The position numbers and the translations under genes are program-made. A DNA stretch of 64,000 bases from Ciona intestinalis (lineage: Eukaryota; Chordata; Ascidiacea; Phlebobranchia; Cionidae), in assembly GCF_000224145.3 (NCBI RefSeq), contig NC_020175.2:3734360-3798359 (forward strand), read 5' to 3'. Each line of letters opens with the position of its first letter. Within the stretch, counting starts at the first letter, position 1. Shown in pieces: positions 13,401 to 24,305 of this stretch. The notes beneath the pieces are model-generated. The model was given only the letters and a program-made list of their open reading frames with translations, was not told where the DNA came from and ran no database searches.

Positions 13401-16400
13401 AACGTCAGCAATTTGCCGGTATCGAATTACAGCCGGTGTCGAATTACACAAGCGCCCAATGTTTTCGTATCAGATTTTAAATAAAAAGCCAAAAACTCTT
13501 AAACTTTTTTATAATGAAATGTTATAAATTGCTGCAACCACGGTTTTGCAACCACGGTTTTGCAACCACATGGCAGCCCCCTTGACCGCAGACACGCACG
13601 CAACCAGAAAATGCTAAGACGCACACACACACGCGTTGCATTCAATATAACATTCCTTCGCTTGGAATTGGAACAATTTTTCATTCAATTGTTACGTCAG
13701 GTGTCCTATCGCAAGGTAACTATTAATTATGACGTTTCATAATATAACAATCGGGAGGAATGTGCCCACTGCCTAAATTGGGCAGCCAAACCAACCACGA
13801 GATCAAACCATCGTGTATCAGCGTCACATTTTACACTCTGCGCCGGCGTATGAATAAAGNNNNNNNNNNNNNNNNNNNNNNNNNNNNNNNNNNNNNNNNN
13901 NNNNNNNNNNNNNNNNNNNNNNNNNNNNNNNNNNNNNNNNNNNNNNNNNNNNNNNNNNNNNNNNNNNNNNNNNNNNNNNNNNNNNNNNNNNNNNNNNNNN
14001 NNNNNNNNNNNNNNNNNNNNNNNNNNNNNNNNNNNNNNNNNNNNNNNNNNNNNNNNNNNNNNNNNNNNNNNNNNNNNNNNNNNNNNNNNNNNNNNNNNNN
14101 NNNNNNNNNNNNNNNNNNNNNNNNNNNNNNNNNNNNNNNNNNNNNNNNNNNNNNNNNNNNNNNNNNNNNNNNNNNNNNNNNNNNNNNNNNNNNNNNNNNN
14201 NNNNNNNNNNNNNNNNNNNNNNNNNNNNNNNNNNNNNNNNNNNNNNNNNNNNNNNNNNNNNNNNNNNNNNNNNNNNNNNNNNNNNNNNNNNNNNNNNNNN
14301 NNNNNNNNNNNNNNNNNNNNNNNNNNNNNNNNNNNNNNNNNNNNNNNNNNNNNNNNNNNTATAGAACCGAATGAAACACGATGGTTTTCAACAATCTCGT
14401 TTGTGATGTAACGATCGTAAAGGTTTATTCTGACGTAAATAACCGTTACCATATCCAAGATAAACATGCGTAGAAACTTGCCAGTTGCGCCACTGGCTGT
14501 AACAATTATATATATTTTTTTAATTAAATACTTTTTGTATGAATTTTACATTTTGCAACAGTAGAAATTACGAAACGAGACGCGTCTTTAACCGCAAACC
14601 ACGTGTTCTGTATTATTTTGATTAGCGACGCTTTTCGGCTGAATAGGAACGCGTTCTCGTACGCCTTTCTCCTTGATGACGTCATAGGTGCTCGGGCTCG
14701 GGCTCGTGCCGAGCTTTTCGTTGAAGCTCGGCGCTCGGCGAACCCGAGCTTTTTCAACTCCAGCACATCCCTAGGCTATATTACAATGTTATAAACTTTA
14801 ATTATGGTGTACTAGTTAAGTAGTTTATGATAAATATTAAATATGCCCCTCAATTTATCAAGCTACTTGGTTCAAGGATGGCATTGTATAACAACCTGTT
14901 TCCTTAGTGCTGCCATGGATACAGAAACATATGGTGGCTTCTACATTGGACTCGGTCTTGCAATTAGTTCAAGCATATTTATTGGGGGAAGTTTTATTTT
15001 AAAAAAGAAGGGGCTCTTGCGATTGGCTGACAAAGGCACCACTCGCGCAGGTAAATATTAGGCTTGTTGTACAGTTTATTCACGTTGTATTTTAGAATGA
15101 AGTTATACTAATGCAGAGGTAGCTTTTTGCCTAAGAGGGCCATGAAAGCAGGGGTGTAAGTAGGAGACTGTTTTGCTGTCATGACAGCCCCCTTTCCGCA
15201 AACATATACGCAGTCAGAAGGGCTAAGACGGACACACGCGTGTTACATTCAATATTACATTCCTTTGCTTGAAATTGGAACAATTTTACCAATATTTAAA
15301 TGATACATATTTTATTTGTTTTCTCATCAGAGGAATCTTACACCTAACTTAATAAGTACAAACAATTCAATTGTCAGAAAATTCTTGGTGAACAAGTTAT
15401 AGAGACAGAAATAACACTTGGCATTTCTTGACACCAATATTACAGATCAACTGTTTTTTTGATCATTACAAATGGATTGTTACGCTATGGAAAATTACAG
15501 AAAGAGTTTTATTTTTAGCATTTAAGCTAAGAAATGCCAACCTAGATTTATCTGCAAGTCACAGACACAGTGATAAACACCAAAAACTGAGCCACATCTA
15601 GGAGTCATAGGTTCCCGACCTCCTGGTTAGCATGTAGGTCTCAAACCGTACACTTCCAATTACTTAATTGTGCCCAATTGCTAAATTAATTGTGCCCAAT
15701 TGCTAAATTAATTAGCAGATATGCTAAATGAGGAAATGTTCTCTCAGAATGCATTTTTATCATAAAACTGCCTTTATAATGATCTGTTGCTTCAAAATAC
15801 ATGATAAACAAAAATCAAGTCCAGCAAATTGTACAATATAAGAGAAACATATACATTTCACATAATTTGCATCCTTCTTATTTAAACATAATACACAAAT
15901 ACACAAAAACCCTGCAGCCATATGAGCACCAGATCAGGGTTAAATTTACAGAATTTCATACAGTTGGCATGATTTTAACTTCTTGTATTACATCCTAGGC
16001 GATGGTGGACATGCCTACCTTAAAGAGTGGATGTGGTGGGCTGGCTTACTGACAAGTAAGACTATATATATATATATATTATTATACGGCTACCATTTGT
16101 TTATTATTGTGTATATATAGTGGGGTGGGGGAAGATGGGACATCTTTAGCACATAATATCCAAATATATTATCGTGTTTTAAACATTTAACAACGGTCTT
16201 TGAAAGTCGGAAGGATATAGTTTTGTAATTCTTTGAATCTTCTTTGTTTACTACTAAATGAGACTAGAAAATAGATTTAAAAAGTGTCCCATCTTCTCCC
16301 ACCCTACTCTATATATACCAAAACAAAGGGAATGCCTATATATATTATTATAGCCTACTCAGTACCTAAGTAACAGAGTTAGAGTAATTAGTAAGGGGCT

Positions 16401-19400
16401 TATTTATGGGGGTTCTTGGCCATTTTCTTGTAAAAAATAGGGCCTGAAATAGTCATGCTTCATTGCACTGCACACCCGGTTTATGAGTGACGCAATAAAA
16501 GTTTTAAAAAGCAGTTCGATTCTTCATTTGTAAATTCCTGAATAAGCCCATGTATTAGTGTTCACCTTGAAAAATTCTTTGGTATAATCGTATGCTCTGT
16601 TTACTTTCCATGATCTCCCAACATTCCATTCAAGTCAATTCTTCTGCCCAAATATTTGCCAAGACAATAAAATCTTTAAGTTATCCTACAGCGGGTACAG
16701 ACAATAAAACATAGATAGCATAAGCTTCAATCGCTAAATGTTCAATTTAACACTTGTTTTTTATGAGTATGTATAGTGCAAAAAGGCCCTATGTCTTTAT
16801 CTAAATATTATTTTATAATTACAGTGGGATTGGGTGAGGGAGCCAACTTCCTTGCTTATGCATTTGCACCAGCTTCATTAGTTACCCCCCTGGGTGCTCT
16901 CAGTGTTCTAGTCAGGTAAACAAAATTCTATTCTCTCTGTTTTTCAAATAGTATAATTGTTACTGTTGTTTAAAGAGATGAATAAAAATTATGGTATGAT
17001 GTAGAAACAAGTCTTGCATTTGTTCATGAACAGAATACGCTTTGTATATTTCTGTTGTAAATTGTGCTTTTTTTGGCAAATCAACAGCAGTTATAATATG
17101 CACAAAACAGCGATTTGTTGTATGTGCATAAAACAAAAAAATTAGTGTAGAAACATTGGGACCTCTTATGTATGTACCTGCTAGAGTGCTACGTACATAT
17201 ATATATATATATATATATGTTATATAATTGTGTTGTTGTATATTTAATGCAGCAATGTGTTCAATTATGGTATGTGCTGTATGCTGCCATATTTAATATG
17301 TCTTTGTGACTGTACAAACAAATGTTTTTTCTCACATTCCCCCATTCAAATAAACCTGAAATAACAATACAACAATACAATATACTGTTTGTATTGTTTC
17401 CTTTTTGATCAATGAAAAAAATTGTATAAAAAATAAACTTTGTACAGCAAGGCATTTATCTTAAATAGTCACACGTGGATTTTTCTACCCTCTTGCATTT
17501 AAAGTTGCCAAGAAGTATTTAAATTTCCTAAATCCTAACCCTTATGTGGTTTGGCTTGTAAATAATTAAAGCGCTGTTTGCCCTAAATTTAATCTCAATC
17601 AGTCGCTTGTGCATTTTCTTGCACAAATGGGAATCCTTATCATTATTTCATGGCTATTGATCCGATCTGATGTTGCTAAAATCAGTTACGTAATTGAAAG
17701 TTTAATCGCTTGTGGCAACAATCATTTATTTCCCCAGTTTTGCCGAAATTGTAAATACAAAATGCCAAAAGTATAAACACATCAGCACATGTACTCGATT
17801 TAAACCTGTTTTAATAATTTTCTGCTTTGTTTTTTTATAGTTGTCAGCCATGCAGGAAAAATGAAACAATTCACAAAATAAAATAATTACTCACAAAGTT
17901 ACGTACGTGGTAACTCCTAAGCAACATAAGGTGTATTACAGAGAACACCTGTGTTAAAATGTTTATAATATACAGTTGAGTTATTTATTCAATAGCTAAA
18001 ATTAACATACACAATTCAAAAAAACTGTTTCATTTTTTGAAATTGTGATACCTTTAGATCACATTTTTTTTATCAATAGAGAGAATTTTTATCAATACAC
18101 ACTGCAGATTTGATTTTTTGTTGGTATGTCCCTTAACATGCAATTAATTGAACATTATATTTATTCCAGCGCTGTCCTGTCTTCTTACTTCCTGGATGAG
18201 AGGTTGAACCTCCATGGGAAGTTGGGATGCATTCTCTCCATCCTGGGATCAACGGTGATCGTGATCCACGCTCCTCAGAAGGAAGAGGTCGCTGATCTTC
18301 AGGAGATGGGAGAAAAACTTCGAGATCCAAGTTTGTTTTTTTAAACAATTTTTATTTATAATGTTTCTAGTATGTTTATGCTTGTTCTTAGAAAATGTTC
18401 ATTTTTTTATTAATGTTTGCTCTTTTATTATTTTTGTACCTAATTGATTCATGATTTTTTTATGTGTGAAAAGTAAGGTTTTTAAAACTGTGATGCAAAC
18501 TGAAATGCAATTGACTTTATTCTAAAATTATTTTTATTGCAACTGGGAAATATGAATGTTTTACTTCCTGGCTATATCTGTTAACATACTAAATGTTAAC
18601 ATGTCATCTGTCTATATAGGTATAGCTTTTAAATTTCAATATAACTTCTTTGTCCTGGCACAAAGTGTATCAAACAGAACACACACTGTCATTTTCCGAA
18701 AACGCGAGGATGACGCAAGTTAGATTTGTTTATCCGTTTAATTCTTAAAATAACCCATTTTCTGCGTCATTAACCGAACCATAATTTCCAGTTTTCGTCA
18801 CATATGCTGTTGCCGTGCTCCTTGTCTCCCTCTACCTGATATTTTACGTGGCTCCGAGGCACGGCACGTCCAACGTGATGGTCTACATAAGCATATGCTC
18901 GCTGCTTGGCTCATTCTCAGTATCCTGCGTCAAGGGTGTTGGTATGGTATTCAAGGGGTTCGCAGCAGGGGACAATGTATGGATCAAGCCTCTCACATAC
19001 GTTCTTATCATTGGTTTAGTTCTATCCGTGTCAACTCAGGTATGGAAAGACTTTTGAGTTCACAGATTTTTTTACCTTTTAGTCTTATGCCAATTTTAGG
19101 CCTCATTTAATGTTAATGTTAGCATAGTCTTTCTGCTACTTATAAAATGATTTATTTCTTAATACATAAATTTTTGGATGTACAGTAGGGTGGGGGAAGA
19201 CAAGACATTTTAAGTACATAATATCCGAATATGCTAATCATGTTTTTAACAATTAACAACGATATATGGGAATCCTGGGGATATTTTTTATTATTTCTTT
19301 GTTAACTACCAAATAGGACAAGGGAATAGAATAAAAATGTGTCCCATCCTTCCCGTACTATATGCATATATTTTTTTAATGTAGCAAAACAACCATGTAA

Positions 19401-20163
19401 AAAATTACAATATATATTATAGACGCATTTTACTGTTAAATTGGCTAATGCATTTTACCTAACATAGGCTTTTGATTACAGGTTAACTACCTAAACAAAG
19501 CATTAGACGTTTTCAACACATCAATGGTAACTCCAGTCTATTATGTCCTGTTCACCACAACAGTTTTGACTTGTTCAGCTATTCTGTTTAAAGAATGGAA
19601 CGATATGGATGCTAGATCAGTTATTGGGATGCTAGCAGGTTGGTTGTGTTATTTAGATGGAAATAGGTTGTAATGTTAACATATCTCAGATTATATTATT
19701 GTAGTTTGAAAACAGTATTACATGTTTTCTATTATGTGCGTATTATTTATGTCAGTCAGGGTATGTGTTTCACGAGCATGTTAATTTTTTTTTGCGGAGA
19801 CCTGGTGAGACCATGTAGCAATCAAATGGTTAAATGTTTTTTATTTTATGTGTTAAAAATGCTTTTTTATTCAAAACTTGCAATTTTTTAGGTTTCGGAA
19901 CGATTGTCACCGGTATTTTCTTTCTTCACGCTTTCAAGGACATTAACTTCTCACTAAATGACTTACCGAAGTTTTCCAAGAATGGTGCTTCGGATCAGTC
20001 GGTCCACTATACCACTATGATGAGGAATCATACGGATGAGAGAAGAGAACTCTTGGATGAGGTGGACCTCACTATGTACTCAGAGGATGATGAAGAAAAC
20101 TCTGCCGTGCTCTTTAACAAAAAACCCAAGGACACTCTTCAAAATGGCCGCATCCAAAGATAA
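10492..20163 (+). CDS. NIPA2: NIPA2-like magnesium transporter
   Basis: Exons in phase: 10492-10501, 12574-12667, 14908-15050, 15999-16055, 16825-16915, 18170-18330, 18792-19039, 19482-19638, 19892-20163 (TAA), about 410 residues. The core begins [19 protein letters not shown] and keeps NIPA-family blocks such as [71 protein letters not shown] and [10 protein letters not shown]. This predicts a membrane protein of about nine helices that carries Mg2+ at plasma or endosomal membranes. The C-terminal tail is acidic (YSEDDEEN). The first two exons add about 35 Ser/Thr-rich residues absent from human NIPA2. That extension is less certain, and translation could start instead at the Met of exon 3 (MDTETYGGF). 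Introns carry MITEs and a hAT-like element. Confidence 0.88.
10502..12573. other. First intron of the NIPA gene, no gene seen
   Basis: AT-rich sequence with TA runs near 12213-12232. Short open frames such as 11887-12129 look random. Confidence 0.4.
12891..13030 (+). mobile_element. MITE family A, internally shortened
   Basis: It starts TAGTAGGGTGGGGGAGAT and contains TAGTAAACAAAGAACATT. It ends ATCTTCCCCCACCCC. The segment with the TTAATTGTTTAAAACACGATCAGG core is missing. Confidence 0.7.
13530..13690. repeat. Short tandem TTGCAACCACGG units plus a 115-bp repeat shared with 15165-15285
   Basis: Three copies of a unit of about 14 bases are followed by a block (GACAGCCCCC-like start, ACACACGCGTT, CTTGGAATTGGAACAATTTT). 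That block recurs outside the hAT-like element at 15165-15285. Confidence 0.6.
13860..14359. other. Assembly gap (500 N)
   Basis: A run of exactly 500 Ns, probably a default-size scaffold gap inside the hAT-like element. Confidence 0.99.
15165..15285. repeat. Dispersed repeat shared with the hAT-like element
   Basis: It shares ACAGCCCCCTTTCCGC, ACACACGCGTGTTACATT and GAAATTGGAACAATTTTA with 13565-13690. It lies in the following intron. Confidence 0.6.
15664..15713. repeat. 22-bp direct repeat, two copies
   Basis: The unit AATTGTGCCCAATTGCTAAA is present twice in a row. Confidence 0.75.
16118..16313 (-). mobile_element. MITE family A
   Basis: Full-length copy: TAGTGGGGTGGGGGAAGATG at one end, CATCTTCTCCCACCCTACT at the other, core in reverse orientation. 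It lies in a NIPA intron. Confidence 0.85.
17196..17220. repeat. (TA)n microsatellite
   Basis: A run of about eleven TA units inside a NIPA intron. Confidence 0.85.
17885..17965 (+). mobile_element. SINE fragment (3' part)
   Basis: ATTACTCACAAAGTTACGTA, GGTAACTCCTAAG and AACACCTGTGTT match the SINE body. The head and tail are missing. Confidence 0.5.
19181..19362 (-). mobile_element. MITE family A
   Basis: It starts TACAGTAGGGTGGGGGAAGA and ends GTGTCCCATCCTTCCC, with the reversed core. It lies in the intron before exon 19482-19638 of NIPA. Confidence 0.8.
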
Positions 20164-20629
20164 ATTATCTTTCCCAACCAAATGTTCCATATACCAAGTT
20201 TTGCAGCACATTGTCCTGTGCCAAGACCCTTCTTCGGTTTTAGGGTTTTATCAATTACGGCGTCTCTCGTGTGCTTTTTTCTTTTTTATCCCGTTGCCCT
20301 TCTCTCCTTTTGAACAATCTTGCAAATTGTTTGGTGCTCTGGTTCCAGCGAATTTGCCTTTTTCTCAGTAGCTGACTTATATTAATTTATCCGATCGTGC
20401 AGTTCGTTTCCCAACTACTATATCATAATCATTACATAAGTATACCCGTTTAAATAGCTCAAAAATCAAATTTTCCCCAGGCATACATCAAACTCTTTCA
20501 CCTAATTCCCTTAGAAGTCGTAGCTTATCTATGCAATGCAATTACGGTACCCTAAAAGTCTAAAATGGAGTCGTTTATATTCTCCACCGCACGTGGTAAA
20601 TATCTCCCGATTTACAATTTTTATCACTC

Positions 20630-20754
20630 NNNNNNNNNNNNNNNNNNNNNNNNNNNNNNNNNNNNNNNNNNNNNNNNNNNNNNNNNNNNNNNNNNNNNNN
20701 NNNNNNNNNNNNNNNNNNNNNNNNNNNNNNNNNNNNNNNNNNNNNNNNNNNNNN
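20630..20754. other. Assembly gap (125 N)
   Basis: The Ns separate two near-identical copies of the NIPA last exon. Confidence 0.99.
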
Positions 20755-21569
20755 AATGTTTTTATTTTATGTGTTAAAATGCTTTTTTATTCAAAACTTG
20801 CAATTTTTTAGTNTTCGGAACGATTGTCACCGGTATTTTCTTTCTTCACGCTTTCAAGGACATTAACTTCTCACTAAATGACTTACCGAAGTTTTCCAAG
20901 AATGGTGCTTCGGATCAGTCGGTCCACTATACCACTATGAGGAGGAATCATACGGATGAGAGAAGAGAACTCTTGGATGAGGTGGACCTCACTATGTACT
21001 CGGAGGATGATGAAGAAAACTCTGCCGTCCTCTTTAACAAAAAACCCAAGGACACTCTTCAAAATGGCCGCATCCAAAGATAAATTATCTTTCCCAACCA
21101 AATGTTCCATATACCAAGTTTTGCAGCACATTGTCCTGTGCCAAGACCCTTCTTCGGTTTTAGGGTTTTATCAATTGCGGCGTCTTTCGTGTGCTTTTTT
21201 TTATCCCGTTGCCCTTCTCTCCTTTTGAACAATCTTGCAAATTGTTTGGTGCTCTGGTTCCAGCGAATTTGCCTTTTTCTCAGTAGCTGACTTATATTAA
21301 TTTATCCGATCGTGCAGTTCGTTTCCCAACTACTATATCATAATCATTACATAAGTATACCCGTTTAAATAGCTCAAAAATCCTCATAAACTTATCCCAA
21401 ACAACCAATTTTCCCCAGGCATATATCAAACTCTTTCACCTAATTCCCTTAGAAGTCGTAGCTTATCTATGCAATGCAATTACGGTACCCTAAAAGTCTA
21501 AAATGGAGTCGATTATATTCTCCACCCCACGTTGTAAATATTTCCCGATTTACAATTTTTTTCACTCAC
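20755..21569 (+). repeat. Second copy of the NIPA last exon and 3' flank
   Basis: It matches 19833-20629 almost base for base, with a few substitutions and one extra block of about 24 bases near 21381-21405. The exon equivalent is 20812-21083 with one N at 20813, and it still reads to the same stop. No other NIPA exon is repeated. Position next to a gap and low divergence favour two alleles kept side by side by the assembler over a real tandem duplication. Confidence 0.8.
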
Positions 21570-22124
21570 TGTTCGAGAATCAGCACCGTATCATCCAGTA
21601 CATAAAATTTTTTTCCCGTTTTTTCGCGATTTTTTTCCAGCGTTTCGACACTGGCCGCCAGGCGACGTGAAAGGACTAAAACCACGCACTTATGCCTCCC
21701 GATGTCTGACAGCGCGATAATTATGGACGGCGACTTATATTGGCACAACGAAGGTCTTTCGTGTTCGAAGTTTCAACACGTAAAGAAAAAATAAACCTGT
21801 TTTGCTAAACATATCTTTCTCAACTGTAGGCCGCTTCAAAGGACTTGTCTTTTCTGATTTTAAAAAACGTTTGGATTACTAACACTTTCAGATTCCGTTA
21901 GTTCTGGCCCATATAAAGCATACGATGTTGTCGAATTATAGCGTTTTCTGTTTTTTAATCAAACTCTCAGTGCACGGTATGCGTATATTGCAGCCTGGCC
22001 ATTTACGTTTCATAACCTTGTTTCTGTGCCTTTACGTGTGGCGTTTTATTTTACGATGATTGTATTTTTACGTGCGTTTGTTTTAGTGAACATTACAACT
22101 ATACATAACCAACGTTATTTCTAT

Positions 22125-22395
22125 TCCTTTATCCTCGCGTGGGGGGATACGACAGTCAATATAAAACGGGTGCTTGTTTCATACACATCGTGTCAGCTTA
22201 CGAGTTACCACTTAACTTTGTGGGTGATTATTTTTTTTGACTGACAATTTAGACAACTTATTAGGGACCACTGGGTTAGAGCAATTGCCGATAAGTTTCT
22301 TGCCCAACAGCACAATGGCAGCAGCGTCGAGCCTTGAACCCATATCCTCTAGGATAGAAACCGGCGCCCTTAACCACTGTGACACAGTGTGAAAC
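22125..22395 (-). mobile_element. tRNA-derived SINE, nearly full length
   Basis: On the minus strand the head reads CACAGTGGTTAAGGGCGCC (A-box-like), followed by GGGTTCAAGGCTCGACGC (B-box-like). The body then runs through TTGGGCAAGAAACTTATCGG to CCACGCGAGGATAAAGG. This copy is the best guide to the family in this window. Confidence 0.75.
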
Positions 22396-22645
22396 TCTCA
22401 CGTCATAATAACCTACAAGCCTCTGGGTATATTTTATCGCGAAATATGTTGAAACATCGAACGCAACATACATGTATAAATAGCCATCACCAAGGTACAA
22501 GTTTTTGATAAGCAAAATTATCCAGCCTCAGGTTGTGCATTTTTTGGTTTATCCGTCTAAATGCTCTGAACTGAAGTTGAGTTCAAATTAGGTAATCAAT
22601 GGTACAACGAGAATTTGAGGTTATTATTAAAAATGCAGCATAAAA

Positions 22646-22745
22646 TAGTAGGTTGGGGTGCAGTGACATGCCCCATGTTTTTATTCTCTTCTATTTGGTA
22701 GTAAACTTTTTCCTTGTGACTCTAAAAGGGCGTTATTATTTGTTT
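22646..22745 (+). mobile_element. MITE family A, 5' half only
   Basis: It starts TAGTAGGTTGGGGTGCAGTG and contains CTATTTGGTAGTAAAC. It breaks off before the opposite end and directly abuts another copy. Confidence 0.6.
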
Positions 22746-22749
22746 TATT

Positions 22750-22932
22750 ACGGGGTAAGATGGGACACCTTTAGCAAACAATATCCAAATATTGTGTTTT
22801 AAACAATTAAGAACAGTCCATGTCAAACGTAAGGATACATTTTTATATATACTTTAATGTTCTTTGTTTACTACCAAATGGGATGAGAAAATCGAATATA
22901 AATGTGTCCTATCTTCCGCAACCCTACTATAT
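22750..22932 (-). mobile_element. MITE family A
   Basis: It runs from CGGGGTAAGATGGGACACC to TATCTTCCGCAACCCTACTA, with the reversed core. Confidence 0.8.
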
Positions 22933-23283
22933 TAAAAAACACGATTAAGAAATATGGGATTTTAAAACAAGAATAAAAAATATTGAACTCCGTGGTACTA
23001 AAGTTGGCAATTTCAAATGGTGAATGACTTTAATGTAGAATAGGATCAGAGCAGTAAGCCAATGTGCATGCTGCAAATAGCAGTTTCAGTTCCACGTATT
23101 CATAGGAAAATTATACTGGATTTGCATGCCAGCAGAAACCAAAGGTATTTGGCGAGATTAAATTTGACATTTTAGGATAAACAGCTAAACGATCGAAGTG
23201 TTTAGGTGTGTATTCGTGGCCAGTAGTAGCTATAATCTACAAGCTATTAACCTCTGATAGATTTGGTAGATGTACGTGGTGGT

Positions 23284-23442
23284 TCTGTGGGGTAAAGTGG
23301 GACACAGTTAGCACATGTGTACACTTTTAGAGTCGCGGGGGTACAGGTATAGAATTCTATAATTGTTCTTTCTGTACTACCAAATGGGACGAGAAAATAA
23401 TTAAATGAAGACGTGTCCCATTTTACCCCATCCTACTATATA
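23284..23442 (-). mobile_element. MITE family B (CTGTGGGGTA subfamily), shortened
   Basis: It starts TCTGTGGGGTAAAGTGGGAC and ends CCCATTTTACCCCATCCTAC. The core has the TTTTAGAGTCGCGG variant of subfamily B. Confidence 0.75.
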
Positions 23443-23875
23443 TCTGTAAATCTTTATAAAACGTTTCAATGAATAATTGCATATATTAGGCCATGTGTTG
23501 ACATTTAAGCACTTCGTCGTCCGTCATAATTAGGGCTTTAATATTCGTGATTGCGACCACATTATAAATTAGTGTTTCTGCTATATTTAGATGTCGAATC
23601 ACACATGTTAAATACATCGTATAGGGAATTGAGAAGTGAGTTTTCGACGTAGTACCTCAAACCGTGTGACTGTCAAATCGTTTTGCGTAGGCAGTATATT
23701 TTGTAGATTAGCACCGTGAGAATGGGACTAGATCACGTTTGGTTTCGTTTCACCTTTATTTGCTGCTCAATTGAATAAAATAGTTAGCCACAAATGCGTC
23801 ATAGTACTAATTGCTCGCACTTTAAATATGCGTAGCATTCGACAAGCTTGGAAATCAACAGTGTGTCTCAGCAGC

Positions 23876-23888
23876 TATATATAAAAAG
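23876..23888 (+). promoter_or_regulatory. Possible TATA box of the protease-TSP1 gene
   Basis: TATATATAAAAAG lies about 420 bases upstream of the start codon at 24306. If used, the 5' UTR is long. The sequence alone cannot confirm it. Confidence 0.3.
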
Positions 23889-24305
23889 CTTGTGGCTTTG
23901 TAGTCAGAGACATCGCCAGCGATCGTAGTGCCCGATTCTTGGGAGCATGAGTAACTTTGGAAACAAACGGAAAATTCACGGTGACTCACCGACGTCAAGG
24001 TAGAGCTTGAGCGTGGTTGCCGGAGGGCACTGCTGTTAGTAAATCCAAAACTAGCACAGAACTTCGTAAATTGTGTTCTAGTTTTGCTATTTCATGGTAA
24101 TTAAGCCGTACAGATGAAAGATGTAGTTATAAAAGAGAGTTTCGGTCTGATTACCCATGTTTATTTCAAGTCCAAAGGTGTTTAAAAGAGCAGCGAAGAA
24201 CAAGAGGTGTAAACGAGTTGAACTATCAATTTTGTGAATTTCGTCTCTCATTTTAATATTTTTATTGTTTTTTTGCAAGAGATGAATTAGTTTTTCTACA
24301 TAAAA

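Larger units (their letters stand above)
13150..14773. mobile_element. hAT-like DNA transposon, interrupted by an assembly gap
   Basis: The ends are inverted, TAGGGATGTGC and GCACATCCCTA. They are flanked by the direct repeat GGCTATAT at 13142-13149 and 14774-14781. An 8-bp target duplication and these ends fit the hAT superfamily. Just inside both ends are GC-rich subterminal arrays of GCTCGG/CCGAGC. About 500 bases of the middle are Ns, so I cannot say whether a transposase frame exists; the visible flanks show none convincingly. It sits in an intron of the NIPA gene. Confidence 0.75.
21570..24305. other. Intergenic region between NIPA and the protease-TSP1 gene
   Basis: It holds a fuller SINE (22125-22395), MITE pieces (22646-22932 and 23284-23442) and the putative promoter of the next gene. 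No supported coding exon was found. Confidence 0.5.

Noticed and set aside
13727-14467. Open frames spanning the 500-N gap
   Set aside because: Most of the translation is unknown residues; the flanks do not show a transposase or other domain.
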